Part shown: piece by piece, positions 8,429 to 18,010 of the stretch | How positions within the stretch are numbered: position 1 is the stretch's first letter | How the letters are laid out: every line of letters begins with the position of its first letter | Notes under the pieces: model-generated | The model's database searches: none | What the model saw: only the letters and a program-made list of their open reading frames with translations | What the model was told of the DNA's origin: nothing | Position numbers and translations under genes: made by a program | DNA from: Bacteroidales bacterium | GTDB taxonomy: Bacteria > Bacteroidota > Bacteroidia > Bacteroidales > UBA932 | Length of the DNA: 64,000 nt | Reading direction: 5' to 3' | Assembly (NCBI GenBank): GCA_017395045.1 | Contig: JAFPWG010000012.1 | Coordinates: 163,710 to 227,709 of the forward strand

Positions 8429-10606
8429 CTAGGAGATAAACAGGAGCTCGCGGAACTTCGGGAGCGGCCAGAGCTTGTCGTCCACGACCTCCTCGAGGGC
8501 GTCGAGGGGCTTGCGGAGGGCGGCGAGCATGTTGGCGATGTCGGCATAGGCGCGGGCACGGGAGTAGGCATCGGGGATGTCGTCCGCCGCGAGGCGGGCA
8601 TTCTCCACGGTGCGGGCCCGCTGGCGGACTTCCTCGGTGAAACGGGTGATGTCGTCCAGGATGGCGAGTTCGGTCGCGCAGCCTTCGGTGTCACCGTAAA
8701 CTTCCTCATACAGAGCCACTTCCTTCAGCAGGGTGGACTTATAGGTGACGGCGGCGGGGATGATGTGGTTGATGGACATCCGCACCATCACGCGGGACTC
8801 GATCTGGAGTTTCTTGGCATAGGTCTCCCACTTGACTTCGTTTCGGGCCTGCAGCTCCTTTTCGGTATAGACGCCGGTGCGGGTGAACATGGCCACGGAC
8901 TCGGGGGTCAGGAAGGCGTTGAACATCTCGGGGATGACGGTCTCGGTGTCCAGGCCGCGACGGGCGGCTTCGGCCTTCCATTCGTCGGTGTAGCCGTTCC
9001 CGTCGAAGCACACGGTGTCGATGACGGAGGCGATGATGGGTTTGAGGGTGTCCATCACGGCCACCTGCAGTTCCTTTCCGGCGGCGAGTTCCTTGTCCAC
9101 ATCGGCCTTGAAATCAAGCAGTTGCTCGGCCACGGCGGCGTTCAGGGTGGTCATGGCGCCGGCGCAGTTGGCGCTGGAGCCCACGGCCCGGAACTCGAAC
9201 CGGTTGCCGGTGAAGGCGAACGGGGAGGTGCGGTTGCGGTCGGTATTGTCCACGAAAATCTCCGGGATTTCAACGAGGTCCATGCGGGAACCCTTCTTTC
9301 CGGCAATCTGGATGGGCGTGTCGGAGGGTACCTCCAGGAGCTTCCGGAGCACCTGCGTCATCGTACGGCCCAGGAAGGCGGAAACGATGGCCGGCGGGGC
9401 CTCGTTGGCCCCCAGGCGGTGCGCGTTGGTCGCGCTGGCGATGGTGGCCTTCAGCAGTCCGTTGTGCCGCTGGACTGCCTTGAGCACGTTCACGAAGAAG
9501 GTGACGAACTGGAGGTTGCCCATGGCGTCCTTGCCCGGGGCGAGGAGTTTCGTTCCGGTGTCGGTCCCGAGGGACCAGTTGTTGTGCTTGCCGGAGCCGT
9601 TCACCCCGTCGAAGGGCTTCTCATGCAGCAGCACCACAAAGCCGTGCTTGCGCGCGATGGTGTGCATGATGTTCATCAGGATCTGGTTCTGGTCGTTGGC
9701 GAGGTTGGTTTCGCCGTAGATGGGCGCGAGCTCGAACTGGTTGGGAGCCACTTCGTTATGGCGTGTCTTGATGGGGATGCCCAGCCGGTGTCCGGCGATT
9801 TCCAGGTCACGCATGAAGGCCGCGACGCGGGACGGGATAGCCCCGAAATAGTGGTCGTCCAGTTGCTGCTCCTTGGAAGAATTGTGTCCGAAAAGGGTGC
9901 GGCCGGTGATCATCAGGTCGGTACGCGCGGCGAACAGGCCTTCGTCCACGAGGAAGTACTCCTGCTCCCAGCCCAGGTACGAATAGACCTTCTTCACCTC
10001 CGGGTCGAACAGCCGGCAGATGGGGAGCGCCGCGTCGTTCACGGCCTTGAGGGCGCGCTTGAGCGGAGTCTTGTAGTCCAGCGCCTCGCCGGTATAGGAG
10101 AGGAAGACCGTGGGGATGCACAGGGTGTCGTCCTGGATGAAGACCGGGGAGGTCGGGTCCCACGCCGTGTAGCCGCGGGCCTCGAAGGTGGCACGGAGGC
10201 CGCCGCTCGGGAAGGACGAGGCATCCGGTTCCTGCTGGGCCAGGGACTTCCCGTCGAAAGTTTCGATCACGCCGCCCTTCCCGTCGTAGTCGATGAGGGA
10301 GTCGTGCTTTTCGGCCGTACCTTCGGTGAGGGGCTGGAACCAGTGCGTGATGTGGGTGACACCGTGCTCCAGGGCCCATTCCTTCATGCCCCGGGCCACA
10401 CCGTCGGCCGTGGCGCGGTCCAGCGGATGTCCTCCGTCGATGCAGGCCAGCAGGGCCTTGAGCGTCTTGGCATCCAGGTATTTCTCCATCTGTTTCCGGT
10501 TGAAGACCAGTTCACCGAAATATTCCGAAGGGAGCCCGTCGGGCTTGTCCACGGGCTTGGCCTTCTTCATGAAGGATTCCCGGACCAGGTTGAATCTGTC
10601 CAACAT
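8429..10606 (-). CDS. glnN: Glutamine synthetase type III
   Basis: At 725 aa it has the length of GSIII, much longer than GSI or GSII. It makes glutamine from glutamate, ammonia and ATP in the cytoplasm. Type III landmarks include 'GWEQEYFLVD' (about 212-221), 'KTRHNEVAPNQFELAPIY', 'EKPFDGVNGSGKHNNWSLGTD' split over two strands, and 'NRTSPFAFTGNRFEFRAVGSS'. The C-terminal helical part, with 'KETRHNE'-independent extension 'IRFTEEV...', is complete. It is the main ammonium-assimilation enzyme in many Bacteroidetes. It is monocistronic, bounded by a hairpin downstream and the tRNA-Ile promoter region upstream. Confidence 0.95.
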   Translation of the reverse strand: MLDRFNLVRESFMKKAKPVDKPDGLPSEYFGELVFNRKQMEKYLDAKTLKALLACIDGGHPLDRATADGVARGMKEWALEHGVTHITHWFQPLTEGTAEKHDSLIDYDGKGGVIETFDGKSLAQQEPDASSFPSGGLRATFEARGYTAWDPTSPVFIQDDTLCIPTVFLSYTGEALDYKTPLKRALKAVNDAALPICRLFDPEVKKVYSYLGWEQEYFLVDEGLFAARTDLMITGRTLFGHNSSKEQQLDDHYFGAIPSRVAAFMRDLEIAGHRLGIPIKTRHNEVAPNQFELAPIYGETNLANDQNQILMNIMHTIARKHGFVVLLHEKPFDGVNGSGKHNNWSLGTDTGTKLLAPGKDAMGNLQFVTFFVNVLKAVQRHNGLLKATIASATNAHRLGANEAPPAIVSAFLGRTMTQVLRKLLEVPSDTPIQIAGKKGSRMDLVEIPEIFVDNTDRNRTSPFAFTGNRFEFRAVGSSANCAGAMTTLNAAVAEQLLDFKADVDKELAAGKELQVAVMDTLKPIIASVIDTVCFDGNGYTDEWKAEAARRGLDTETVIPEMFNAFLTPESVAMFTRTGVYTEKELQARNEVKWETYAKKLQIESRVMVRMSINHIIPAAVTYKSTLLKEVALYEEVYGDTEGCATELAILDDITRFTEEVRQRARTVENARLAADDIPDAYSRARAYADIANMLAALRKPLDALEEVVDDKLWPLPKFRELLFIS

Positions 10607-10687
10607 ACACTACTGATTTAGAAATCCCAAGGTACGAAGTATTTTCGGCTTCGACAAGGATTATCTCCGGAAATGTTCCTTCATGGA

Positions 10688-10719
10688 TTTGATAAAGAAG
10701 GGAAAGTTTGCTATTTTTG
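10688..10719 (+). promoter_or_regulatory. Promoter of the tRNA-Ile / HD lipoprotein unit
   Basis: TTTG at 10688-10691 and TATTTTTG at 10712-10719 lie 20 nt apart, an excellent Bacteroides-type promoter 30 nt before the tRNA. Confidence 0.75.
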
Positions 10720-10749
10720 CACCGCATATCGGGCTTGCGCCCGACGGCC

Positions 10750-10823
<74 letters not shown>

Positions 10824-10830
10824 CATTTTC

Positions 10831-11388
10831 ATGAAGAAACTGTTATACATCCTTTCCCTCGTCCTGGCCGTCCTGGCCGTCTCTGGATGCCGGTCGAAGG
10901 AGGGAAAGGCCGACAGGGAACACGCGAAGGCCATGGCCAGCCGGGAGGAATTCATCGAAATATTCCGTTCTACGGGTCGTCCCGGGACGGAGGCGGTCAT
11001 CAGCCACTTGGATTCGATGGGATTCTTCACCATGGGCGCAGGCAGCCATCATCTGCAAGAGGGCGGACTCGCCCGGCATTCCGTGGAAGTGTACAGGATC
11101 ATGAAATCTTTCGCCTGGTTCCAACCCTCCGGCAGCATTGCCGTCGTTGCCCTTTTCCACGACATGGGCAAGGTCCGCAACGGTGGCTGGCACACCTGGT
11201 ACTCCGTTCAGTTTCTGAAGGACTGGGGTTTCGAGCTGACCGAGGAGGAATATCTCGCCATCTACCGGCACCATAATCTGGAATCCGAATATTTCCGTCA
11301 TCCGCTTCACCGGGCACTGGTCGTGGCGGATGCGATCAGCACCGGATGGTGGAAGATGTGGCACCTGAGAAAAAAGCGAAAAGACTGA
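10831..11388 (+). CDS. HD-domain lipoprotein (predicted phosphohydrolase)
   Basis: The ATG at 10831 gives a clean lipoprotein signal, MKKLLYILSLVLAVLAVSGC; an in-frame ATG further upstream lies inside the tRNA and is rejected. The 185-aa protein carries an HD-type metal-binding pattern: 'HHLQEGGLARHSVEVYRIM' (about 71-89), then 'ALFHDMGKVRNGGWH' (about 106-120), with a later 'YRHHNLESEYF'. HD proteins hydrolyse phosphate esters, often of nucleotides. The lipid anchor is unusual because their substrates are normally cytoplasmic. It starts 7 nt after the tRNA and ends 1 nt before the GH2 gene, so all three probably share a transcript. Confidence 0.75.
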   Translation: MKKLLYILSLVLAVLAVSGCRSKEGKADREHAKAMASREEFIEIFRSTGRPGTEAVISHLDSMGFFTMGAGSHHLQEGGLARHSVEVYRIMKSFAWFQPSGSIAVVALFHDMGKVRNGGWHTWYSVQFLKDWGFELTEEEYLAIYRHHNLESEYFRHPLHRALVVADAISTGWWKMWHLRKKRKD

Positions 11389-11389
11389 T

Positions 11390-13462
11390 ATGAAGAGACT
11401 TACGGTATGGGCCCCCGTCGTGGGCCTCCTGCTGCTGTGCGGCTGTTCCCGGATCGCAGAGGACCCGATGCGCTATGTGCCGGAGGGACAGACGGCGCTG
11501 ACACAGTGGGAGTTCTGCCAGGACAGCGTCCATTGGGAACCCGTGACGGTGCCGCATTCCTACAACGCCGCGGACGGCCGGAGCGAGAAGTATTACCGCG
11601 GCCCTGCCACGTACCGGTGCAGGATCGACATCGCGGATCCCACGCGGCCGGCATACCTTCTTTTCGAGGGGGCTGCGCAGGCGGCGACGGTGAAGGTGAA
11701 CGGCCGGGAGGCCTGTGTCCACAAGGGCGGCTATACGGCTTTCGCGGTGAATCTTGAAGGCCTGCTGGACGAAGGGGCCAACGAGGTCGAAGTCGTGTGC
11801 GACAATACGGAGGACATCGAACTGATCCCGGTCAGCTCCGACTTCAACAAGAACGGCGGCCTGCACAATCCGGCCTGGCTGTACGTGCCAGCCGGGGAGG
11901 TGTATTTCGACCCTGCGGAATATGGACCGTACCGACTGCATGTCGTCCAGGAGAATGTCTCGGAGGCCTCTGCCCACGCGGTTGTGAAAGCGATGCTCCA
12001 CGGGAACGCCCGTGTGACCCTGAAGGTGCGGAATGCTGCCGGAAGGGTGGTGTACCGGCACGCTGAAAAAGTGGCTGCAGGGCCTTACGAGCACGCTTTT
12101 ACGCTGAAAAACCCCCACCTGTGGAATGGGGTGGAAGACCCCTATCTCTATACGGTCGAACTGACGGCCGGGGACGACAAGGCCGTGACGGAGGTTGGCT
12201 TCCGGTACTTCTCTATCGACCGGGAGAAGGGCTTCTCCCTGAACGGGAAACCCTATCCTCTCCGGGGTGTGAGCATGCATCAGGATACGGACGGGAAGGC
12301 CTCGGCCCTTTCCTATGGCGACTACGACCGCGACTACGGAACGGTCCGGGAGATCGGGTGCAATTTCCTGCGCCTGGCGCACTATCCCCACAACGACTAT
12401 GCGTTCCGGCTGTGCGACCGGATGGGCATCATCGTCCAGACGGAGATCCCCTGGGTGAACATCTGCGGCGTCCGGGCGACGGAGGCCTATTTCGACAACA
12501 TCCATTCCCAGATGGCGGAGATGGTCCGGAACCTGTACAATCACCCATCCATCGTGTTCTGGGGCATGTGGAACGAGCTGGACAACTGGGGAAACCGGGA
12601 GAACTACCAGGGCGCCCTGGATGAGCGGAGAGTGGTCGACGAGACCGCCCGCCTGTATGACTATGCGAAATCCCTGGATCCGACGCGCTTTGTGGGCCTG
12701 ACGGACGACAGCGTCTTCGCGCGGGATTTCTACACGGAACTGAAGGCCGATTATTATTCGGAAAACCGCTATTTCGGCTGGTATTATACGCCCGGTGATT
12801 TCTCCGGCGTGACGGAATCGATGACCTGGATCCGCGACAACATGGGCCCGGCCAACCTTTCGGAATACGGCGTGGGCATCAATCCTTACTGCCATACCTG
12901 GAAAGGGGAGGACGTCCGCCGTTACTTCAGTGACGACAAGCACATGGAGGAGTATGGCAACCTCTCCCACGAATCCCATGCGCAGCAGATCGCCCGGATG
13001 CCGTGGCTGAATTTCACCTCGCTCTGGATCCTTTTCGATTTCCCCGTAGCGCAGCGCCGGGAAGGGTACCTGGACAGCGACGACGGCGTCGACTTTACGG
13101 AAAACCCCGCCCGTATGTATATGAACGACAAGGGGTTGATTACCCGTGACCGGGCAACGAAGAAGGACGTGTTCTACCTGTACAAGGCCTGGTGGAACCA
13201 CAGCGAGGAGACCGTGTACATCGCCGGCCGCCGCCTGGCCGCCCGGCCAGCCGGCGAACCTTTCACGCTCACGGTCTATTCCAACGCCCCGTCCCTGAAG
13301 GTGCTGAAAGACGGCGAGGAGGTTGCGGCTCAGGATAACTCCGGCGAGGAAACCGGAGTCATCTGGAAATTCCCGGACCTGACGGTCGAGGCCGCAGGCT
13401 CTACCTTTACGGTCGTATCCCCTTCTGGGAGAACGGATTCCGTTTCCTTCCGAGCCATATAA
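11390..13462 (+). CDS. Glycoside hydrolase family 2 lipoprotein (beta-galactosidase-like)
   Basis: The 690-aa product has a lipoprotein signal ending LLLLCGC (residue 19). Its order is jelly-roll sugar-binding domain ('YYRGPATYRCRIDI', 'VKVNGREACVHKGGYTAF'), immunoglobulin-like domain, TIM barrel, then a C-terminal Ig-like domain ('LTVYSNAPSLKVLKDGEEV'). The acid/base Glu is in 'FWGMWNELDNW' (about residue 395) and the nucleophile Glu in 'NLSEYGVG' (about 492). 'NFLRLAHYPHNDYAFRLCDRMG' is the classic barrel motif. It acts on terminal beta-linked sugars in the periplasm or at the membrane; the exact sugar is unknown. It is coupled to the HD lipoprotein gene, separated by only 1 nt. Confidence 0.9.
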   Translation: MKRLTVWAPVVGLLLLCGCSRIAEDPMRYVPEGQTALTQWEFCQDSVHWEPVTVPHSYNAADGRSEKYYRGPATYRCRIDIADPTRPAYLLFEGAAQAATVKVNGREACVHKGGYTAFAVNLEGLLDEGANEVEVVCDNTEDIELIPVSSDFNKNGGLHNPAWLYVPAGEVYFDPAEYGPYRLHVVQENVSEASAHAVVKAMLHGNARVTLKVRNAAGRVVYRHAEKVAAGPYEHAFTLKNPHLWNGVEDPYLYTVELTAGDDKAVTEVGFRYFSIDREKGFSLNGKPYPLRGVSMHQDTDGKASALSYGDYDRDYGTVREIGCNFLRLAHYPHNDYAFRLCDRMGIIVQTEIPWVNICGVRATEAYFDNIHSQMAEMVRNLYNHPSIVFWGMWNELDNWGNRENYQGALDERRVVDETARLYDYAKSLDPTRFVGLTDDSVFARDFYTELKADYYSENRYFGWYYTPGDFSGVTESMTWIRDNMGPANLSEYGVGINPYCHTWKGEDVRRYFSDDKHMEEYGNLSHESHAQQIARMPWLNFTSLWILFDFPVAQRREGYLDSDDGVDFTENPARMYMNDKGLITRDRATKKDVFYLYKAWWNHSEETVYIAGRRLAARPAGEPFTLTVYSNAPSLKVLKDGEEVAAQDNSGEETGVIWKFPDLTVEAAGSTFTVVSPSGRTDSVSFRAI

Positions 13463-13475
13463 GCCGAAAAAAACG

Positions 13476-13483
13476 TATCTTTG
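13476..13483 (+). promoter_or_regulatory. Promoter -7 box (TATCTTTG) for the DUF554 gene
   Basis: A perfect TAnnTTTG box lies 8 nt before the ATG at 13492. No convincing -33 TTTG is visible. The transcript would have almost no leader. Confidence 0.5.
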
Positions 13484-13491
13484 CAACCGGC

Positions 13492-14175
13492 ATGCTCGGA
13501 ACCATCGTCAATACGGCCTGCATCGTGGCAGGAACCCTGATCGGGACCCTCTTCAAGAAGGGCCTCGGGGAGAAATACACGAAAACCCTTTTCAACGCGA
13601 TGGGGCTCGCCTCCCTCGCCCTCGGGGCGAACGCCTTCGTGCAGAACATGCCCAAGAGCGAATTCCCGGTGCTGTTCATCCTCTCGCTCGCCGTCGGCGG
13701 CCTTGCGGGCTCGGCCCTGGACCTGGACGGCCGGGTGAAGCGGGCCCTGGCGAAAAAGGGCGGCGACAGCTTCGCGAAAGGCCTCGTGACGGCCTGCCTG
13801 CTTTACTGCGTGGGGACGTTCTCCATCGTGGGCCCGGTCCTGAGCGCCCTGCAGGGGGACAACACCTTCCTGTTCACGAACGCCACGCTGGATTTCGTCA
13901 CCTCGACGGTTTTCGCGACCACGTACGGCATCGGCATGATCCTGGCGGCCCCGATCCTGTTCTGCTGGCAGGGTTCCATCTGGCTGCTGGCCATGCTGGC
14001 ATCCTCCAGCCCCATCTTCCAGGGAACGCTGGTGAACGAGCTTTCCATCGTGGGCGGGGTCCTCATCATCGCCTCGGGCCTCTCCATCCTGGACATCAAG
14101 GACTGCAAGACGCTGAATTACATTCCCGCCCTGCTGGTGCCGGTGCTCTGGTTCCTGGTGAAAGGATTGTTCTAG
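13492..14175 (+). CDS. DUF554 (YdfK-like) integral membrane protein
   Basis: The 227-aa protein is very hydrophobic, with about six to seven membrane segments. It starts 'MLGTIVNTACIVAGTLIGTLFKKGL', the typical opening of the DUF554 family, and has 'CVGTFSIVGPVLSALQGD' (about 105-122) and 'SIVGGVLIIASGLSILDIK' near the end. A transport role is suspected for the family but the substrate is unknown. It ends 3 nt from the stop of convergent dnaE. Confidence 0.85.
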   Translation: MLGTIVNTACIVAGTLIGTLFKKGLGEKYTKTLFNAMGLASLALGANAFVQNMPKSEFPVLFILSLAVGGLAGSALDLDGRVKRALAKKGGDSFAKGLVTACLLYCVGTFSIVGPVLSALQGDNTFLFTNATLDFVTSTVFATTYGIGMILAAPILFCWQGSIWLLAMLASSSPIFQGTLVNELSIVGGVLIIASGLSILDIKDCKTLNYIPALLVPVLWFLVKGLF

Positions 14176-14178
14176 TCC

Positions 14179-17100
14179 CTATTTCCGGATCACTTCGAAC
14201 TTGTCCACGCCGATACGGCGGAGATCCTGGATGAGTTCTGTGGTTACACCCACCTGGAACTTGTTGGATTTGAACTGGATGCGGTAGTGCGTCTGCGGGT
14301 CGTACAGGAAGATTTCCAGGGGAATGGACCCCTTGTTCCGTTTCACGACGGCAACGAGGTCTTCCCGGAAACGGGGAGTAAGCATCGGGGTTTCCACGTT
14401 GATGCTGAAGCCTTTGAGCAATTCGGCGGAGACGTTGCCCAGCATGGTCGCTTTCTTGAGCTTGAAAGCGTAGGGTGCGGTTTTCCCCTGTGCGCGCTCC
14501 TCCTGCTTGAGCATCCATTTCTCCTCGATGACGCCTTCCAGGAACAGGGCATTGTGCGGAATCATGTATTGGAAGAAATCCTCGTGGTCTTTAGCGAACA
14601 GCGTGAGCTCGTAACTGCCGGAATAGTCTTCCAGCATCGTCCTGGAATAGGGGGATCCTTTCTTCGTGAGGAGCTGCTTGTAGTCCGTCACCAGGCCCGC
14701 GATGCATACCTTGGCGGGTTTCCGGGCCAGCTCGCACTCTGAGATGTGGTTCGCAAGGTTCGCCAGCTCGCAGGTGGTGAAACTGTCCATCTCGAACCGG
14801 TACTTGTCCAGCGGATGGGACGAAAGGTACATGCCCACGAGCTCTTTCTCCTTCTGCAGGAAACTCAGGAAATCCTCCTCTCCGGTCATCTCCGGTACGA
14901 CAGGCCGCTCGGGCTTCATTTCCTCGATGTCGCCGAACAGGGATGCGGCCGCATCAACCGTGTCGTTCCGGAACAGTTCTCCGTACCGGACGATCTCGTC
15001 GATGAACGGCTGTCCGCTGCGACCCGGAAGCTCGTACTGGCGGCGCTTGATTCCGAAGCCGTCCAAGGCTCCGGCGTACACGAGCGTCTCGAAGGCCTTG
15101 CGGTTCACGACGCCGCCCATCCGCTCCACGAAATCGTAGATGTCGGTGTACAGGCCGTTCTCGTTGCGGTCCTTCAGGATCAGGTCCACGATGTTGGCTC
15201 CGAATCCCTTCATGCCGCCAAGGGAAAAGCGAACGTCGCCGTCCTTGTTCACGGTATAGGTCGATGAACTCTCGTTCACGTCCGGACTCAGGATCCGGAT
15301 GCCGTGTCCGCGGGCGTCGTCCATGATCTTCCGGATTTCCTCCATGCTCTTCGCGTAGGTGAGGCAGGAAGCGAAGAACTCGGACGGATAGTGGCACTTG
15401 AGCCAGCCCGTCTGGTAGCTCACCCATGCATAGCACGTAGCGTGCGACTTGTTGAAGGCGTACTGGGCGAACTTCTCCCAGTCTTTCCAGATCTTGTCCA
15501 GGACCTTCTCCGGGTGGCCGTTCGCCATGCCGCCTTCCATGAACTTGTCTTTCAGGGAGTTCAGGATGTCAATCTGCTTCTTGCCCATCGCTTTGCGGAG
15601 CTTGTCCGCCTCGCCCTTGGTGAAGCCGGCGAGTTTCTGGGACAGCAGCATCACCTGCTCCTGGTATACGGTCACGCCGTAGGTGTCCTCCAGATATTCG
15701 GCCATTTCCGGAAGGTCGTACTCGATGGCCTGCTCGCCCTGCTTGCGCGCGACGAAATCCGGGATATAGTCCATCGGCCCCGGCCGGTAGAGGGCGTTCA
15801 TGGCGATGAGGTCCTCGAAACGGGTGGGGCGGAGCTTTTGCAGCCAGGTCTGCATGCCCTCGGATTCGAACTGGAACACGCTCACCGTGTCGCCGCGGCC
15901 GTAGAGTTCGTAGGTGGGCTTGTCGTCAATGGGAATGGCCTCGATGTCGATGTCTTCGCCGAAACGCTCTTTGATGAGGTTCAGGCAGTTGTGGATGATG
16001 GAAAGGGTGATGAGGCCGAGGAAGTCCATCTTGAGCATGCCCACGTCCTCGATGTAGTGGCCGTCGTACTGGGATGTGCGCACGTACTCTCCTGTATCCT
16101 TGTCCTTGGAAAGGGTGACGGGAAGGTAATTGGTCAGGTCGCCCCGACCGATGATGGTCGCGCAGGCGTGCATGCCCACCTGGCGTACGCACCCTTCCAG
16201 GGCCTGGGCATACTTGAGCACCTCCTTGTTGAGTTCGGGCCCGTTGTTGAGCTCCTCGATGAACTCCGGAACCAGACGGTAGCAATTTTTGAGGGTGATC
16301 TTCACATCGACGTCTTCCAAGCCCTTCTGGAAGGTCTTCCGGACACCGTCTACCTCCTTCTCCACCACCTTGAAGCCGGGCTTCAGCTCGTCCAGTTTCG
16401 GGTTGAAGGGATACTCCTTCTCCTTCTTTTCGCTCAGGCGGTCCGGAACCATCTTCGCGAGGCGGTTGGACTCGTCGATGGACACCCGGCTGATGCGGGC
16501 GACGTCCTTGATGGCGCTCTTTGCGGCCATCGTGCCGAAGGTGATGACGCGGGACACGTGGTCCGTCCCATACTTCTTCTCCACGTAGCCGTGTGCCTTG
16601 GTCAGGTCTTCGAAGTCCACGTCGATATCCGGCATGGAGATGCGGTCCGGGTTGAGGAAACGCTCGAACAGGAGTTGGTACCGAATGGGGTCCAAGTTCG
16701 TGATTTTCAAGCAGTATGCGACTACCGAACCGGCCGCGGAGCCGCGGCCCGGACCCACCATGGACCCCATTGCGCGGGAGGCGGCGATATAGTCCTGGAC
16801 AATCAGGAAGTAGTCCGGGAAGCCCATGCGGGAGATGGTCTTGAGTTCGAAGTCGATGCGTTCGCGCTGTACCTCGTTCAGCTCCTCCCCGTACCGGTCA
16901 TGGGCACCCTTGTATGTCAGATGGCACAGGTAGGCGACCGAATGGCAGAAGCCGTCACCGCGGTAGTTGCCTTTCTTGTCGCAGCGGCCGGCATCGATGA
17001 CGTCCTTGTATTTCTCCATCTGCGCGTCAATCTCGCCCATGAAGGCCGGGTCGATTTCGAACACCGGCAGGATGGGGTCGCAGTCGATGGAATAGTCCTC

Positions 17101-17928
17101 CACCTTGTCCAGCACTTCCAGGGTGTTGGAGATGGCCTCCGGATGGTCCGGGAAGAGGGCGAGCATCTCCTCCTCGCTCTTGAGGAACTCCTGCTGGGTG
17201 TAGCGCAGGCGGTCGGGGTCGTCGATGTACGAATTGGTAGTCAGGCAGATAAGCCGGTCATGGACCGGGCCGTCCTCCTTCCGGACGAAATGCACGTCGT
17301 TGGTCGCGACCACCTTCACGTGGTGCTTCTCCGCCATTTCGAAGATGACCTTGTTATAGACCATCTGGTTGTCGTACACTTCCTGGGAAAGGCCGGGCAC
17401 CTCCGTCTTGTGGAGCATCACCTCCAGGTAGTAATCGTCGCCGAATACATTCTTGTGCCATTCGATGACTTTGTCCACCTGGTCCATGTCGCCCGAGAGA
17501 ATGGCGCGCGGCACCTCTCCCGCCATGCAGGCCGAGCTGCAGATCAGGCCCTCGTGGTATTTCTCCAGGACCTCGTGGCTGATGCGCGGACGGTAGTACA
17601 TGCCCTCGATGTGCGCCGTGGACACGATCTTCACCAGGTTCTTGTAACCCTGCAGGTTCTTTGCCAGGAGGATCAGGTGCCAGTATCCTTTTTCCTTCAC
17701 CCGGTGGTCTCCCGCCGACACGTACACCTCGCACCCGATGACCGGCTTTACCGACGGGTGCTTCTTCGCGTACTTGAAAAACTCCTTCACGCCGTACATG
17801 TTGCCGTGGTCCGTGATGGCCAGTCCGGGCATGCCGAGCTCTTCGGCCCGGTTGAACAGGTTCTCGATGGACGACTGGCCGTCCAGGATGGAATACTGGG
17901 TATGTACGTGCAGATGGACGAAGGACAT
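14179..17928 (-). CDS. dnaE: DNA polymerase III alpha subunit
   Basis: This 1249-aa protein has an N-terminal PHP domain ('FVHLHVHTQYSILDGQSS', 'LAITDHGNMYGVKEFF'). The Pol III palm has catalytic 'PDIDVDFED' at about residues 432-440, fingers include 'YRPGPMDYIPDFVARK' and 'KSHATCYAWVSYQTGWLK', and a C-terminal OB-fold region ends the protein. It is the replicative polymerase. Length and order are normal for Bacteroidetes DnaE. It appears to be monocistronic. Confidence 0.97.
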   Translation of the reverse strand: MSFVHLHVHTQYSILDGQSSIENLFNRAEELGMPGLAITDHGNMYGVKEFFKYAKKHPSVKPVIGCEVYVSAGDHRVKEKGYWHLILLAKNLQGYKNLVKIVSTAHIEGMYYRPRISHEVLEKYHEGLICSSACMAGEVPRAILSGDMDQVDKVIEWHKNVFGDDYYLEVMLHKTEVPGLSQEVYDNQMVYNKVIFEMAEKHHVKVVATNDVHFVRKEDGPVHDRLICLTTNSYIDDPDRLRYTQQEFLKSEEEMLALFPDHPEAISNTLEVLDKVEDYSIDCDPILPVFEIDPAFMGEIDAQMEKYKDVIDAGRCDKKGNYRGDGFCHSVAYLCHLTYKGAHDRYGEELNEVQRERIDFELKTISRMGFPDYFLIVQDYIAASRAMGSMVGPGRGSAAGSVVAYCLKITNLDPIRYQLLFERFLNPDRISMPDIDVDFEDLTKAHGYVEKKYGTDHVSRVITFGTMAAKSAIKDVARISRVSIDESNRLAKMVPDRLSEKKEKEYPFNPKLDELKPGFKVVEKEVDGVRKTFQKGLEDVDVKITLKNCYRLVPEFIEELNNGPELNKEVLKYAQALEGCVRQVGMHACATIIGRGDLTNYLPVTLSKDKDTGEYVRTSQYDGHYIEDVGMLKMDFLGLITLSIIHNCLNLIKERFGEDIDIEAIPIDDKPTYELYGRGDTVSVFQFESEGMQTWLQKLRPTRFEDLIAMNALYRPGPMDYIPDFVARKQGEQAIEYDLPEMAEYLEDTYGVTVYQEQVMLLSQKLAGFTKGEADKLRKAMGKKQIDILNSLKDKFMEGGMANGHPEKVLDKIWKDWEKFAQYAFNKSHATCYAWVSYQTGWLKCHYPSEFFASCLTYAKSMEEIRKIMDDARGHGIRILSPDVNESSSTYTVNKDGDVRFSLGGMKGFGANIVDLILKDRNENGLYTDIYDFVERMGGVVNRKAFETLVYAGALDGFGIKRRQYELPGRSGQPFIDEIVRYGELFRNDTVDAAASLFGDIEEMKPERPVVPEMTGEEDFLSFLQKEKELVGMYLSSHPLDKYRFEMDSFTTCELANLANHISECELARKPAKVCIAGLVTDYKQLLTKKGSPYSRTMLEDYSGSYELTLFAKDHEDFFQYMIPHNALFLEGVIEEKWMLKQEERAQGKTAPYAFKLKKATMLGNVSAELLKGFSINVETPMLTPRFREDLVAVVKRNKGSIPLEIFLYDPQTHYRIQFKSNKFQVGVTTELIQDLRRIGVDKFEVIRK

Positions 17929-17948
17929 GGTGCGGTCTGTTAGGATAA

Positions 17949-17956
17949 CAAAGATA
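17949..17956 (-). promoter_or_regulatory. Promoter -7 box (TATCTTTG) for dnaE
   Basis: A perfect TAnnTTTG match on the minus strand lies 20 nt before the dnaE ATG. A weak T-rich -33 region is near 17976-17984. Confidence 0.55.
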
Positions 17957-18010
17957 GCACTAAGCCCTGAATTCTCCGAAAAAAGTTATCAACACCCGCG
18001 GCGGCAGGGA

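Noticed and set aside
15304-17943. 879-codon open frame on the plus strand opposite dnaE
   Set aside because: It is a shadow of dnaE caused by GC-rich codon use. Its translation is Val/His/Leu-rich without any domain, signal or start context.
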